A stretch of 64,000 nucleotides of DNA from Chloroflexota bacterium (GTDB lineage: Bacteria > Chloroflexota > Dehalococcoidia > Lucifugimonadales > Lucifugimonadaceae): assembly GCA_029262735.1 (NCBI GenBank), contig JAJCYY010000110.1, forward strand, positions 62,001 to 126,000. Direction: 5' to 3'. Under the pieces are notes generated by a model. That model was not told the origin of the DNA. It worked only from the letters and a program-made list of their open reading frames with translations, and did not search any database. The first letter of the stretch is position 1, and every line of letters starts with the position of its first letter. The translations under genes were made by a program, and so were the position numbers. Shown here one piece after another: positions 36,502 to 46,300 of the stretch.

Positions 36502-37392
36502 ATGCGTCAGTTCAGATTTGGTGCCATGTTGATCCTCATGAGAAAGATTCAGCGGCAATATCTGATTCTGTCGGTTCTACTTCTTGCAGGCGCTGTCGGC
36601 TCGCTCCTCACACCGTTGAATGTAGATCCCAGGATCGGCACGTTCTCCGCAGGTCTAACTATCGGAGTACTGATCGCAATCTACATGTTGCGTATAGCGG
36701 AACTCGGCGACACCAGGCCTGATGAAGACGTATTCCTTGATTTCCACAACCCTCCGAACGCTCCGGTTGACGAAAATCCCTTAAGTCCGCCCGACAGTTC
36801 AAGCAGTCCGCCAGGCGACCCGACGGGACCGGGTGTTACGGCCACCTCGATCACACCGACTGTCCCAGGTTCACCCGGAATTCCCAGTACGCCCAGTATC
36901 ACTACAACCACCACCAGCCTCGGCGTACCCGATGAGCACAGCGAACCCGAAGCCGATGGCGAAACCGGTGACATGAATGGTCTGAGCGACCAGGATGCCT
37001 ATCGTGAGTCGGTTGTCGAAATCTCAGATCAAGGTGAGCGATCGTTAGACGAAGTGCAGATCGATCAGCCGCCTGCCACTGAGCCTGAGCCAACCGAGAT
37101 CGCCCAATCCAACAATATTCTGAACTTCGACCCTGCGGAAGAGGAGAAGACTGTTCCCGCTGCTCAACCGGTCGCGCCACCCGAACTTGCATTCGAAGAC
37201 CGTTGCGCCTGTGCGTGCGGTTGCGACAGGAGATCACGAGGCGGTTTGACCGATCTTTGCGGCAGCTGCATCAGGTGGTGGCAGCAACAGAGCATGCGCT
37301 GCAAATGCGACTACACCGTGAACCAGTACTGCACCTGTGGCGCAATCAGGCATGGTCTTCGTGTTTCGGACGACGTTTCCGAGGCGGCCTGA
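36502..37392 (+). CDS. Membrane protein with Pro/Ser/Thr-rich linker and ten-cysteine C-terminal cluster
   Basis: 296 residues. Two hydrophobic helices near the N-terminus (about 20-40 and 47-66) are followed by a long low-complexity Pro/Ser/Thr/Asp/Glu region (about 70-235). The C-terminus holds ten cysteines in 50 residues: CACACGC, LCGSC, CKC and CTC. Paired CxC and CxxC spacing suggests binding of several zinc ions or iron-sulfur clusters; I know no family with this layout. Third-base GC is normal. It stands alone between a decayed stretch and the convergent secreted-protein gene. ATG 36526 is an alternative start. Confidence 0.6.
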   Translation: MRQFRFGAMLILMRKIQRQYLILSVLLLAGAVGSLLTPLNVDPRIGTFSAGLTIGVLIAIYMLRIAELGDTRPDEDVFLDFHNPPNAPVDENPLSPPDSSSSPPGDPTGPGVTATSITPTVPGSPGIPSTPSITTTTTSLGVPDEHSEPEADGETGDMNGLSDQDAYRESVVEISDQGERSLDEVQIDQPPATEPEPTEIAQSNNILNFDPAEEEKTVPAAQPVAPPELAFEDRCACACGCDRRSRGGLTDLCGSCIRWWQQQSMRCKCDYTVNQYCTCGAIRHGLRVSDDVSEAA

Positions 37393-37743
37393 GCCAGTTT
37401 CGCCATTAAAACGACCAGACAGCCTCATCCGCACCGTCGCCAGTGATCACACTCGATCTGTCGTTGGACTGCAACGCGACAAGCCGCTAGCTGAACGGCG
37501 AGGACCTGTCGCCACGCATGACAATGTTTTGCGGCAACGTCTCTCGGTATGCAACTCATCAACCGAGCGTTTGGTTGGATGACCGGTACTCCTCCCAGGG
37601 GTTTTTGCAGGAACCGGGCAATGTCCAGCCCAGGTCTACCCTGAAACCGTGCAATCCAATCAGCCTGAGTCACAAAACGCATATAAGTAATGAAAGAGGG
37701 CGGCTCGCATGAGCCGCCCTCTATTCGAATTCGGCATGGGAGC
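37393..37743. other. Convergent intergenic region
   Basis: 351 bases between two convergent genes. Apart from the hairpin terminator at 37695-37722 nothing is seen. Confidence 0.4.
37695..37722 (-). terminator. Hairpin terminator of the DUF7467-like gene
   Basis: Perfect 12-base stem AGAGGGCGGCTC-GCAT-GAGCCGCCCTCT. On the minus strand it is followed by TTTCATTACTT. Confidence 0.75.
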
Positions 37744-39058
37744 CTAGTTCTGTCCGATCCACCCTGTGAGCAGCGCGGAGCCGAACTGGTCGCCCAGGGC
37801 TAACGGCTGCGAGCATGAAGTGTGGAATTGCACCTCTTGCAGCAGGTTGTCGCTCAGGTCGAAGACAAGCACGAACGTGTTTGAACTCAGCCTGTCTTTG
37901 TCCTCGGCAGCGGCGTCGATGTCGAATGATCCGTCGAGTGCCACAGTGCCATCGAACCAGATCTTGGCCTTGTTGTCGTTCGGGTCGCTCTTGTCCAGGG
38001 CGATAATCCGCACGCTGGCGGCATCGTTCGGGTCACCTGTGACGGTGGCCTTCGAGGGGTCCTGCGAGTTGGAAGAGCCATCAGGGCCATCGCCGGTGTA
38101 GACCATCGTAAGCACAACCGGCTTACCGAGCCTGTCGCAGCTTTCACCCTGCTGCGCATCGATGCCCACTTTGGTGTACTTCTCGATGTCTATCGCGCCG
38201 TTAGCCGGTACCGGCAACGCCAGCGCGGCCGCGTTCCATGCAAAGGAAGCGGGAAGGTCTCCAGAAGCGAAGTCGTCTCGTGAAAGCGCTTGCACCGTCA
38301 GCGAAGTGGCTCCAGCGGGAACGTTCGCAGTGATCTCAACAGTGTCCCACTCGCCACCGTCACCACTATCCAGCAGGTTTGAGTACACGGTTGTAACACC
38401 GCCGCTCTCAACCTCGATAGATGACGGACGTAATACGCCTGAACCACTGGCTGAGCCAGTCACGCTGGAGAAGAACATGTCCAGCGTTGCCGTCCGGTCC
38501 CCTGGCGTCGCAGCGAAGTTGAAAGTCTGTGCCACAGTAGTGTCGAGGGGCGCTTTGAAGTCGAAGAACACCAGGTCGTTTCCATCTCGAAGTTCGATGG
38601 TTTGTGCCGAGCCATCATCGAGGATCACCATTACACCGGCACCGTTGTTGGCAAAATCAAACGCCATATCCGACACCGATAGCGAATTCAGACCTGGTCC
38701 AACCAGGCCGAGCGCGGTGATATCGGCCCGGAAAGTCTCGCTATTGATTCTGCTGAAAAACGTCGTCGGCCCACCGATCAGAGTCCCGGTGACCGAATTC
38801 CCGTTGATCGAAATCGTGTCGTCGTCAGTCCTCTGGAACTGACCTTCCCAGTAGAGCAACACTTGCACCCGCAGGGACAGTTAAATCTATCGTTCCCGGT
38901 TGACTTAGCATTCCGGTACCAGCAGCGATGACATCGGTGCCATCCGCAATAGCAATGCTGGGTGTACCGAGCTGCTCTGTACCGTCGCTCGAGACAATCT
39001 GAGTCCCCAGTGCTGCCAACATAACTACAGCCAGGAAAGCTGCAAGTCTCTTCCTCAT
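37744..39058 (-). pseudogene. Secreted surface protein with DUF7467-like C-terminus, split by a frameshift
   Basis: Two overlapping minus-strand frames make one protein. The upstream frame (39058-38825) has a signal peptide (MRKRLAAFLAVVMLAALG) and runs to TIDLTVPAGASV before going out of frame. The downstream frame (to 37744) picks up at VQVLLYWEGQFQRTDDDTIS, exactly where related Chloroflexota proteins continue VPAGA...VLLYWEG. The shift lies within about 38855-38885. The body is beta-rich; the C-terminus VQFHTSCSQPLALGDQFGSA matches DUF7467. Either a real inactivating frameshift, a programmed shift or an assembly error. The exported protein would be about 435 residues. Function unknown, probably surface display. 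A strong terminator follows. Confidence 0.7.
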
Positions 39059-39469
39059 AGACGTACTCCTTGTTCCCTCTTCTACATGCGACTCGTCAGA
39101 GCCGTCGAACGGGAGATTCTTTTCACCGGTTGCCGGGATGCTGGTACGTCAACAACACTGCGCGGTCTAACCATTATTTTTCGTTTATTTTGGGCACAAC
39201 CTGGTTCGCCAATGGCGTAGCTGCTTCGTTTCCTTCACTTGCAGAAACGCTTTGGTAACGGATGAAACTCCTGGAGCTGACCTCACAGGGCATGCGCGTG
39301 CCGTGCCGGTTATCACCTCACTCTCCCGCTCTCCTGCCATCAGCTTCGTCCGCCCACTCCGTCGCCCGCCGGGCTAGAATGCGTGATCTACCGGCCGTTC
39401 AGTAATCCGGCCAGATCGTTTCGAGCCATGGCTCCAGCCAACCAACCCACGCAGAGACCAGGAAAATAT
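39059..39469. other. Divergent intergenic region
   Basis: 411 bases between the minus-strand surface protein and the plus-strand RraA-like gene. No RNA gene or repeat recognised. A/T-rich patch at 39170-39195 may belong to a promoter. GGA at 39461 is the ribosome site of the next gene. Confidence 0.4.
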
Positions 39470-40195
39470 ATGGCAGACTTCAAACGACCGCCAAAAGAGA
39501 TCGTAGACAAACTCGCCAAAATCGGCAGTGCGACCGCCAGCGGTGAGCTGAAGAAGCTCGGCATCCGCAATCCGCACATCATCGGCCCAGTTGCCCGAAC
39601 TCCGGGCAAGGCAATCGCCGGTCCCGCCATGACGCTGCTGTTCATGCCCAAACGTGAGGACATCTACCCGGAAGGCGAGTACGTTGAGCCCGATGTGCAG
39701 GTCCACCGCCACGCGCTGATCGAGGCGCAGCCCGGTGACGTTGTGGTTGTCGATGCCCGCGGCAGCATGTCGAGCGGTACCTTCGGCGAGATGATGCTGA
39801 CCTACTTCCGGGGTAAAGGTGGCGCAGGCATTGTTGTCGACGGCTGCATCCGAGACTTCCCTGAAGTGCAAAAGCTGAACCTGCCGATGTGGATACGCGG
39901 CACAACGCCAAACTTCCACACGCAAACCGACCAGTTCCCAATGGCGCACGCAGTCCCGATCGCCTGCGGAGGCGTCCTGGTGTTCCCGGGCGACGTGATT
40001 GTGGCAGACGACGATGGCGCCGTTGTTGTACCTCAGGCACTGGCCGCTGAGCTGGCAGAAAAGGGCGGTGAGCACTCCGAATGGGAGGTCTTCAGCCGCA
40101 TGAAGCTGGCCGAGGGCGGTGACCTGCGAAAGTACTATCCGCTGACAGATGAGGCGCGCTCCGAGTACGAGGAGTGGAAGAAAACGAACGGCTGA
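39470..40195 (+). CDS. RraA-like family protein (HMG/CHA aldolase-type)
   Basis: 241 residues from ATG 39470, chosen over an in-frame ATG at 39383 because GGA lies 7 bases upstream and conserved sequence begins here. Motifs are ATASGELKKLGI, GDVVVVDARGSMSSGTFGEM, GGAGIVVDGCIRDFPEV (the DG...RD residues that bind metal and substrate) and VPIACGGVLVFPGDVIVADD. RraA-fold proteins include 4-hydroxy-4-methyl-2-oxoglutarate aldolases and oxaloacetate decarboxylases, besides the RNase E inhibitor. Next to the DUF1537 kinase and PdxA-like genes a role as keto-acid aldolase or decarboxylase in the same pathway is likely. Confidence 0.85.
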   Translation: MADFKRPPKEIVDKLAKIGSATASGELKKLGIRNPHIIGPVARTPGKAIAGPAMTLLFMPKREDIYPEGEYVEPDVQVHRHALIEAQPGDVVVVDARGSMSSGTFGEMMLTYFRGKGGAGIVVDGCIRDFPEVQKLNLPMWIRGTTPNFHTQTDQFPMAHAVPIACGGVLVFPGDVIVADDDGAVVVPQALAAELAEKGGEHSEWEVFSRMKLAEGGDLRKYYPLTDEARSEYEEWKKTNG

Positions 40196-40235
40196 CTTAC
40201 TAGCGCCAGCCACTGTTGAAACGTGAAAGGCGGCG

Positions 40236-41546
40236 ATGGCTGAACAAGCTCGCCTAACCATCTTTGCGGACGACCTGACCGGTGCCCTGGACTGCGCCGC
40301 CGCGTTTGCATCAAATGGAAACAGAACGATCGTAGTGCCCGGTTACAAGTCTCACGACCCGACCGGTTACGATGTCGTTTCTATCGATATGGACACTCGG
40401 AGGCTGCGGCCCGAGATAGCGTCGAACATGGTCTACGTGGGAGTGCTTCACCTAAGCCGCCTCGACAGACGGGTCAGGTTCGTGAAGATCGACTCAACCC
40501 TACGAGGCCATCCGGGGATTGAGATTGGTGCCACTGCAGCAGCCAGTAGCGCAGCGATCACGCTGATCGCACCTTCGTTCCCGGCGACCGGGCGCACCGT
40601 TCGCTACGGCCTGCTCGACGTCCGCGGGGTGCCGCTCGCCGCCACCGAGGTTGGAAAGGACCCTCTCTCACCGGTCAGTTCGAGTAGCGTCGTAGATGTG
40701 CTGGCAGAGCACTCACGGCTGCCCATCTCCAAGATTGCTCTCGATGAGATCAGGTCGGGACGATTACATAGCCGGCTCGCGGAACTGACGAGCGATCGTG
40801 ACGGACCGTTTCTCGTTGTTTGTGACGCAGAAACCGATGAAGACCTTGACTCTGTTGTAGAGGCTGGGCTTCGTTTCGAATCGTTTGAGATTTCAGTTGG
40901 CGCGGGCGAACGCAAGGGCGTCGTCTTTGCCGGTTCGGCCGGCCTCGCATCGGCGCTGGCTCGTCAAACGGTTTCAGCAGGGGCGTCAGGCCGTGTTGAG
41001 TCACCGAACTTCACCTCACCCATCCTGCTGATCACCGCGAGCCAACGCACTCTGGCAGAAAAGCAGATCGAAGCGCTCAGCGCGACGCTCGACGTCGAAT
41101 CACACTATATTTCCATTGACGTTACGCCAGACGGAACCAGCAGCCCAGCTACCCTCGACCGAGAGACTATGAGTGCTGCGCTTGAGTCGCGGCGGGACAT
41201 CGCCATCCGAGCCGTGGCGTCGGGCGACCTCAACTCGATGTCGCTATCAGCGGTAAGAAAAGCGGCGGACTCCATCGCCGAGCAGCTGGGCCAATTGGTC
41301 GCCTCACTCGTCAGCCAGCACCAGATCGGCGGCATCGTCATCATTGGTGGCGATACCGCTAGGGAAACCCTGCTCTCAATGGAAGCTGATGGTATCGTTC
41401 TGGCCGCAGAGCCGCTGCCGGGCGTCGCGGTGGGAACCGTCTCGGGCGGCAAGCTTGACCGCGTGACCATCGCCACAAAAGCTGGTGCATTCGGAGACAG
41501 CCAGACCCTCGTCGAACTCTTCAACAAACTGATCCCAAACAAATGA
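40236..41546 (+). CDS. Four-carbon acid sugar kinase family protein (DUF1537/OtnK type)
   Basis: 436 residues. N-terminus FADDLTGALDCAAAFASNG is the substrate-binding block of the family, VKIDSTLRGHPGIEIGA follows, and the C-terminal nucleotide-binding half has GGIVIIGGDTARETLLSM and PGVAVGTVSGG. Characterised members phosphorylate D-threonate, L-threonate or D-erythronate at C4. The next gene overlaps by four bases (ATGA) and encodes the PdxA-like dehydrogenase that acts on the phosphorylated product, so the pair likely converts a four-carbon sugar acid toward dihydroxyacetone phosphate and CO2. Which acid is used cannot be told. Confidence 0.9.
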   Translation: MAEQARLTIFADDLTGALDCAAAFASNGNRTIVVPGYKSHDPTGYDVVSIDMDTRRLRPEIASNMVYVGVLHLSRLDRRVRFVKIDSTLRGHPGIEIGATAAASSAAITLIAPSFPATGRTVRYGLLDVRGVPLAATEVGKDPLSPVSSSSVVDVLAEHSRLPISKIALDEIRSGRLHSRLAELTSDRDGPFLVVCDAETDEDLDSVVEAGLRFESFEISVGAGERKGVVFAGSAGLASALARQTVSAGASGRVESPNFTSPILLITASQRTLAEKQIEALSATLDVESHYISIDVTPDGTSSPATLDRETMSAALESRRDIAIRAVASGDLNSMSLSAVRKAADSIAEQLGQLVASLVSQHQIGGIVIIGGDTARETLLSMEADGIVLAAEPLPGVAVGTVSGGKLDRVTIATKAGAFGDSQTLVELFNKLIPNK

Positions 41547-42544
41547 CCTCAAACCCCATAATCGGCATAACACTCGGCGACCCGGCTGGCGTCGGACCCG
41601 AAGTAACCGTCAAGGCGCTACCGGACGAGATCGCGCTCAACCGCAGCCGCCCAGTGGTCTTCGGCGACGCACGCGTTGTTCAAGAAGCGGCAAACCGGTG
41701 GCTCGACGGTTGGACGGTCCGGGCGATATCCGACCCTCACGACTCATCACCGCGGCATGGCGTGATCGATGTTCTCGACCTGAACAACTGCGACCCTGCG
41801 AAGGTCACGACCGGCAAGGTCGATGCTTACACGGGCGAAGCGGCCTATCAGGCCGTCGTGCAGGCCACCGAGATGGCGAAGGCAGGCCAGATCGACGCCA
41901 TCGTGACCGCACCGCTCAACAAAGAGGCGATGCACCTGGCAGGCCACAAGTTCGACGGCCACACAGGACTTCTCGGCCACCTCTGCGGCACGAAAAACTA
42001 CTTCATGCTGCTCGGTTCACCGAAGCTGCGGGCGATTCATGTCTCCACACACGTTTCTGTTGGCGAGGCGGTGAAGCGGGTCAAGCGTGATCGCGTCCTT
42101 GCAACCATTGGTGCCGCGAACGACCACCTGAAGCAGCTTGGCATCGCCGAACCGCGCATTGGCGTGTGCGGTCTCAACCCGCACGCCGGTGAGAACCGGC
42201 TCTTCGGCGCCGAGGACGAGGATGAGATAAGACCTGCCTGTGAAGACGCCATTGCTCAAGGCATCAATGCCGTCGGACCGCTGCCCGCCGACTCCGCTTT
42301 TCGGCAGGCCTACGAGGGCAAGTGGGACGTAATGGTCGTCATGTATCACGACCAGGGCCACGTGCCGATGAAGCTGATCGCCTTCGACGAGGGTGTGAAT
42401 GTCACCGTTGGCCTGCCAATCATCCGCACATCCGTCGATCACGGAACGGCGTTCGATATCGCGGGACAGGGTATCGCCAACCCGGCCAACATGAAGTCAG
42501 CCATCGACTACGCATACAGGCTGGCAACAGGGACGCCGGAGTAG
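41543..42544 (+). CDS. PdxA-like 4-phospho-threonate/erythronate dehydrogenase (PdxA2 type)
   Basis: 333 residues. GITLGDPAGVGPEVTVKAL is the N-terminal signature, IDAIVTAPLNKEAMHLAGHKFDGHTG contains the metal His, and VMYHDQGHVPMKLIAFDEGV and IIRTSVDHGTAFDIAGQG are the C-terminal metal and substrate blocks. PdxA oxidises 4-phosphohydroxythreonine for vitamin B6 synthesis, but copies coupled to a DUF1537 kinase are PdxA2 enzymes of threonate/erythronate catabolism. The ATGA overlap with the kinase supports the catabolic role here. No other B6 gene is in the window. Confidence 0.9.
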   Translation: MTSNPIIGITLGDPAGVGPEVTVKALPDEIALNRSRPVVFGDARVVQEAANRWLDGWTVRAISDPHDSSPRHGVIDVLDLNNCDPAKVTTGKVDAYTGEAAYQAVVQATEMAKAGQIDAIVTAPLNKEAMHLAGHKFDGHTGLLGHLCGTKNYFMLLGSPKLRAIHVSTHVSVGEAVKRVKRDRVLATIGAANDHLKQLGIAEPRIGVCGLNPHAGENRLFGAEDEDEIRPACEDAIAQGINAVGPLPADSAFRQAYEGKWDVMVVMYHDQGHVPMKLIAFDEGVNVTVGLPIIRTSVDHGTAFDIAGQGIANPANMKSAIDYAYRLATGTPE

Positions 42545-42602
42545 TCGGTTTCGTTGATACAGAATAGTGCTGGCGTCTGCTGTCTGCCCCGTGATGCCGA
42601 GC

Positions 42603-42965
42603 TCAGTCTATGTAATACGGATACGGGTCGAGACCGAGCAAACTATACGTTGCGAAGTACAGTTCTCCCGACAACTCTAATAAAACCTTATTTGCTCTCT
42701 TCGCATCGCGCTCATAGACAACATGATGTTCGTTCGCGCGCGAGATTGCCAGGTCTCCCAATGACCCCATTGTTCCAGTAAAACATCCCTTTTTGATCTG
42801 ACTAGCAACATCGTGTAATGAGTCGACGTCATTCTCTTGTATTGAGCGAAGCTGGTCTCCGTATCTTGAAAATTTTTCAGCCCACAAAGTGACACCGTAT
42901 TTTTCAAGGTGCTGCGTTAGTTTGTCTACGATCTCTAGCACATATTGTTGTGTATATTTTGGCAT
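42603..42965 (-). CDS. Small DUF6966-like protein
   Basis: About 120 residues from ATG 42965 (130 from ATG 42995; neither has a clear ribosome site). LTQHLEKYGVTLWAEKFSRY and CFTGTMGSLGDLAISR match the pattern 'L..YG...WA..L ... GGMGSlnD' of DUF6966-type proteins. Codons are A/T-richer than those of its neighbours, a sign of recent acquisition. It overlaps the end of a possible toxin-like fragment upstream and is convergent with the PdxA-like gene. Many small proteins of this style are immunity proteins of polymorphic toxins, but that role is only suggested here. Confidence 0.55.
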   Translation of the reverse strand: MPKYTQQYVLEIVDKLTQHLEKYGVTLWAEKFSRYGDQLRSIQENDVDSLHDVASQIKKGCFTGTMGSLGDLAISRANEHHVVYERDAKRANKVLLELSGELYFATYSLLGLDPYPYYID

Positions 42966-43164
42966 TTGATTGTGGCCATAGCAAAACTTGCCCATTTTTG
43001 AGCACCGAAATGTCTTCTACCCACATCTGTACTACAGACTCACTGCCGTTCTTGACACCTCTGACGTACATGGTATTTCCGGCTGGCACCCTGAATCTAG
43101 TTACACGCAACATTGTATTCCCCGGTGGCAACTGTCGGCCGGGACGGTCGACAGTTGCCACCAT
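42904..43164 (-). pseudogene. Possible toxin C-terminal-domain remnant
   Basis: A minus-strand frame reads RVTRFRVPAGNTMYVRG, then VKNGSESVVQMWVEDISVLK, a beta-rich pattern like the C-terminal domain of some RHS-type toxins. Its first 15 codons are just the inverted repeat at 43124-43162, so the 5' part of any parent gene is missing. It overlaps the DUF6966-like gene in another frame. Low confidence. Confidence 0.25.
43124..43162. repeat. Perfect 14-base inverted repeat
   Basis: GGTGGCAACTGTCG and CGACAGTTGCCACC separated by 11 bases (43138-43148). A stable hairpin at the border of the small A/T-rich insert; no U-run follows on either strand, so it is not an obvious terminator. Confidence 0.85.
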
Positions 43165-43373
43165 TCGACAAGCTCAGGATGGTAAAAGCATTCACCCTCT
43201 CCTTTTATTCCTCTCCCATCGAGGGAGGAGGATTTATACAGGGCCATTGCCAGCCTGAGCCGGGGTGCCCGATTGCGGGTCAAGGTTCAAGTTCAGAATG
43301 ACATGTGATCCAACCCGAACATATCCCGCCGCCAAACTTGGCCCTCATTCAACTCTCGGCGCATAATTGCCAG
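43163..43373. repeat. Dispersed intergenic repeat upstream of the helicase gene
   Basis: Contains ATTCGACAAGCTCAGGATGG and the GGGTCAAGGTTCAAGTTCAG plus AATGACA module (43277-43303), related to copies at 8177-8202 and 12000-12025. The module runs past an in-frame GTG at 43305, arguing that the helicase really starts at 43374. Confidence 0.55.
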
Positions 43374-46300
43374 ATGGCTGCCAAACGTAAAACTGAGGCA
43401 AATTCGACGGTCTCAGCGAAGAGATCCACCGGCGGAATCGATCCGTTGGAAAACTTCCTACCAGCCGTCCGGCACTGGTTCATCGAAGCCTTTGGAGAAC
43501 CGTCGCCCCCGCAGGTGCAGGCATGGCCGCACATCACCACAGGCGAAAACGTCCTCATCCATGCGCCCACCGGTTCCGGCAAAACGCTCGCCGCCTTCCT
43601 CGCCGCAATCGACCGTCTCTTCGCCACGACGAAATCCGGCAAACGCAACACAGGCGTCGAAACCCTCTACATCTCACCGCTCAAGGCTCTCAACAACGAC
43701 ATCGAACGCAACCTGCGCCAGCCGCTGACCGGCATTCGCAGTACCGCCTCTGCGCAAGGCAATGACCTGCCAGAGATCACCGCTGAAGTCCGCACCGGTG
43801 ATACTCCTCAATCCGCCCGCGCCCGTATGGTGCGTCGCCCACCGCACATCCTGATCACCACCCCGGAATCGCTCTACCTGCTACTTACCTCTCCGCAAGC
43901 CCGCAACATCCTGCGCACCGTCAAGACCGTCATCGTCGACGAGATTCACTCGATCTCGGGCACAAAGCGGGGAGTTCACCTGTCACTCAGCCTCGAACGG
44001 CTGGAACAGCTGTCACCGAACTTTCAGCGCATCGGCCTCTCTGCCACGCAAAAGCCACTCGACGAGGTCGCACGCTTCCTCGGCGGCCAGCTGGCCAAGG
44101 AGTCGCCAGACGGCCTCATCTCCGAGCCTCGTCCGGTCACAATCATCGACGCGCAGTACGAAAAGCGGCTCGAGGTCGAAGTGCTCGGCATGCCTGACCG
44201 TCCAATCGGGCAAGGATCGGGCGAAAGCGTTGAGTCCGTTTGGCCCCAGATAATCCCTTCGGTACTCGAAGACATCAGGGCCAACCGCACCACACTCGTC
44301 TTCGCAAACTCCCGCCGGCAGGCAGAGCAGACAACCGATCGCCTGAACGCGCACTTCGCCGAGCAACAATCCGGGCAAGACTTCCCGGTAGAGCCGCCGC
44401 AAATGAACGCTGTGCTGGACGGCGCGACCACGGATCAAGACGAGGCTGAAGGGCCGTTCTATGCCCACCACGGCTCCATTTCGAATGAGAACCGTCACAT
44501 GCTGGAAGAGGCGCTCAAGGCCGGTGAGCTTCCTGCGCTTGTCGGCACGAGTTCGCTTGAACTGGGCATCGACATAGGCACCGTCGATCTCGTCGTTCAG
44601 CTCCAGTCCCCGAAGACCGTGACGCAGGGTCTCCAGCGCGTCGGCCGCTCCGGCCACCGGGTCGGCGAGACCAGCCGCTATCGCATCTACGCCACGCACG
44701 AGGAGGACCTTATCGAGTCTGCCGTCATCGCCCGCGGCATGGCTAACGGTGATGTCGAAGAGGTCTACACGCCCCAGAATCCGCTGGACGTGCTTGCGCA
44801 ACAGGTGGTCGCAGCGGTGGCGCTGGACAACTGGCCCGCAGATGACCTGTTCCGAGTTTTCAGGGGTGCATATCCCTATCATCGGCTCGAACGCTCCAGC
44901 TTCGACACCGTTCTCAAGCTGGTGTCCGGCAAGTACCCCCGCCACGTCTTCAGCACATTGCGCGCCCGCGTAAATTGGGACGAAGTTGGCGGCATGCTGA
45001 GAGCGCTGCCCGGCACGCGAATGCACGCAGTCGACAACGGTGGGGCGATAGTCGACCGTGGCGCTTTCCCGGTCTACCTGCCCGACCGAAAAACCCGCAT
45101 CGGCGAGCTGGACGAGGAGTTCGTCTACGAATCGAAGCCGGGCGATGTGTTCGTGCTCGGCAGCCAGGTCTGGCGCGCTGCTGACATCGACGACGACCGG
45201 GTTATTGTGGAGCCTGCTCCGGGCGCTGCGCCCCGTATGCCGTTCTGGCGCGGAGAGTCCCAGTGGCGTCCACTCCAGCTTTCACAGACGCTGGCGCAGT
45301 TCAAGGCTGAAGTGGCCGTGCGCCTCCAGCCATACGTTGACGATGAGTCCGATCCGCCCGAAGTCCGAGATTGGCTGCAACACGACTATTTCTGCGACGA
45401 ACCTGCAGCTCGACAGATCATTAACTACGTTCGGCGCCAGCTGCGAAGTGTTGGCGAAGTCGGCAGCATCGCTTCCGACCGCTCTCTACTCGTTGAGACG
45501 TTCAGCGACTCCGTCGGCGACCGCCGCGTCGTAGTCCACTCCTCATTCGGCGGCAAGGTCAACGGCCCGTGGTCGGTAGCGCTGTCTTCCGTCATCAAGG
45601 AGCGGACCGGCGTCGAGCCAGAGGTCGAGGTGAATGACGATGGCATCCTGTTCCGGCTGCCCGGAGCGGACGGCGAGTTCCCGGAAGACTTGCTCACTGC
45701 GCTCACGCCCGAACAGACTCGTGAGCGAGTCCTCGCGGGGCTGACAGACTCGGCCCTGTTCGGCGCGCTGTTCAGACAGAACGCGCAGCGCGCCCTGCTG
45801 CTGCCGGGGACGCGGAGAGGCCGACGCACACCGTTCTGGCTCCAGCGGCTAAGGTCAAAAGACCTCCTCGCCGTCTCTCGCGGATTTCCTGACTTTCCAG
45901 TCATGCTTGAGACGTTTCGTGACTGCCTCGAAGACGCCATGGATCTGCCCGGCCTGATGCAGGTCGTGGAGTCGCTCCAGGCAGGCGAGATCACGGTCAA
46001 CCGTCACAGTTCCGCCGCGCCCAGCCCGGTCGCCCGCGCCCTGAGTTTCGCACTCGAAGCGTGGTACATGTACCAGTGGGACGCACCGAAGGCCGAACGG
46101 TCTATCCAGCAGCTCGGCCTAGACCGCGGCCAGCTCGCGGCGCTTATGCGAGATCCTTCGTTCGCCGGCACGCTCAGGCAGGAGGCGCTCGAAGAGATTT
46201 CAGGGCAGGTCGCCCACACCGTGTCCGGCCGGCGAGCCCGCTCCGCAACAGAGCTGGCGCAGCTGCTCGAAGACCTTGGTGACCTCACACCGGCAGAGAT

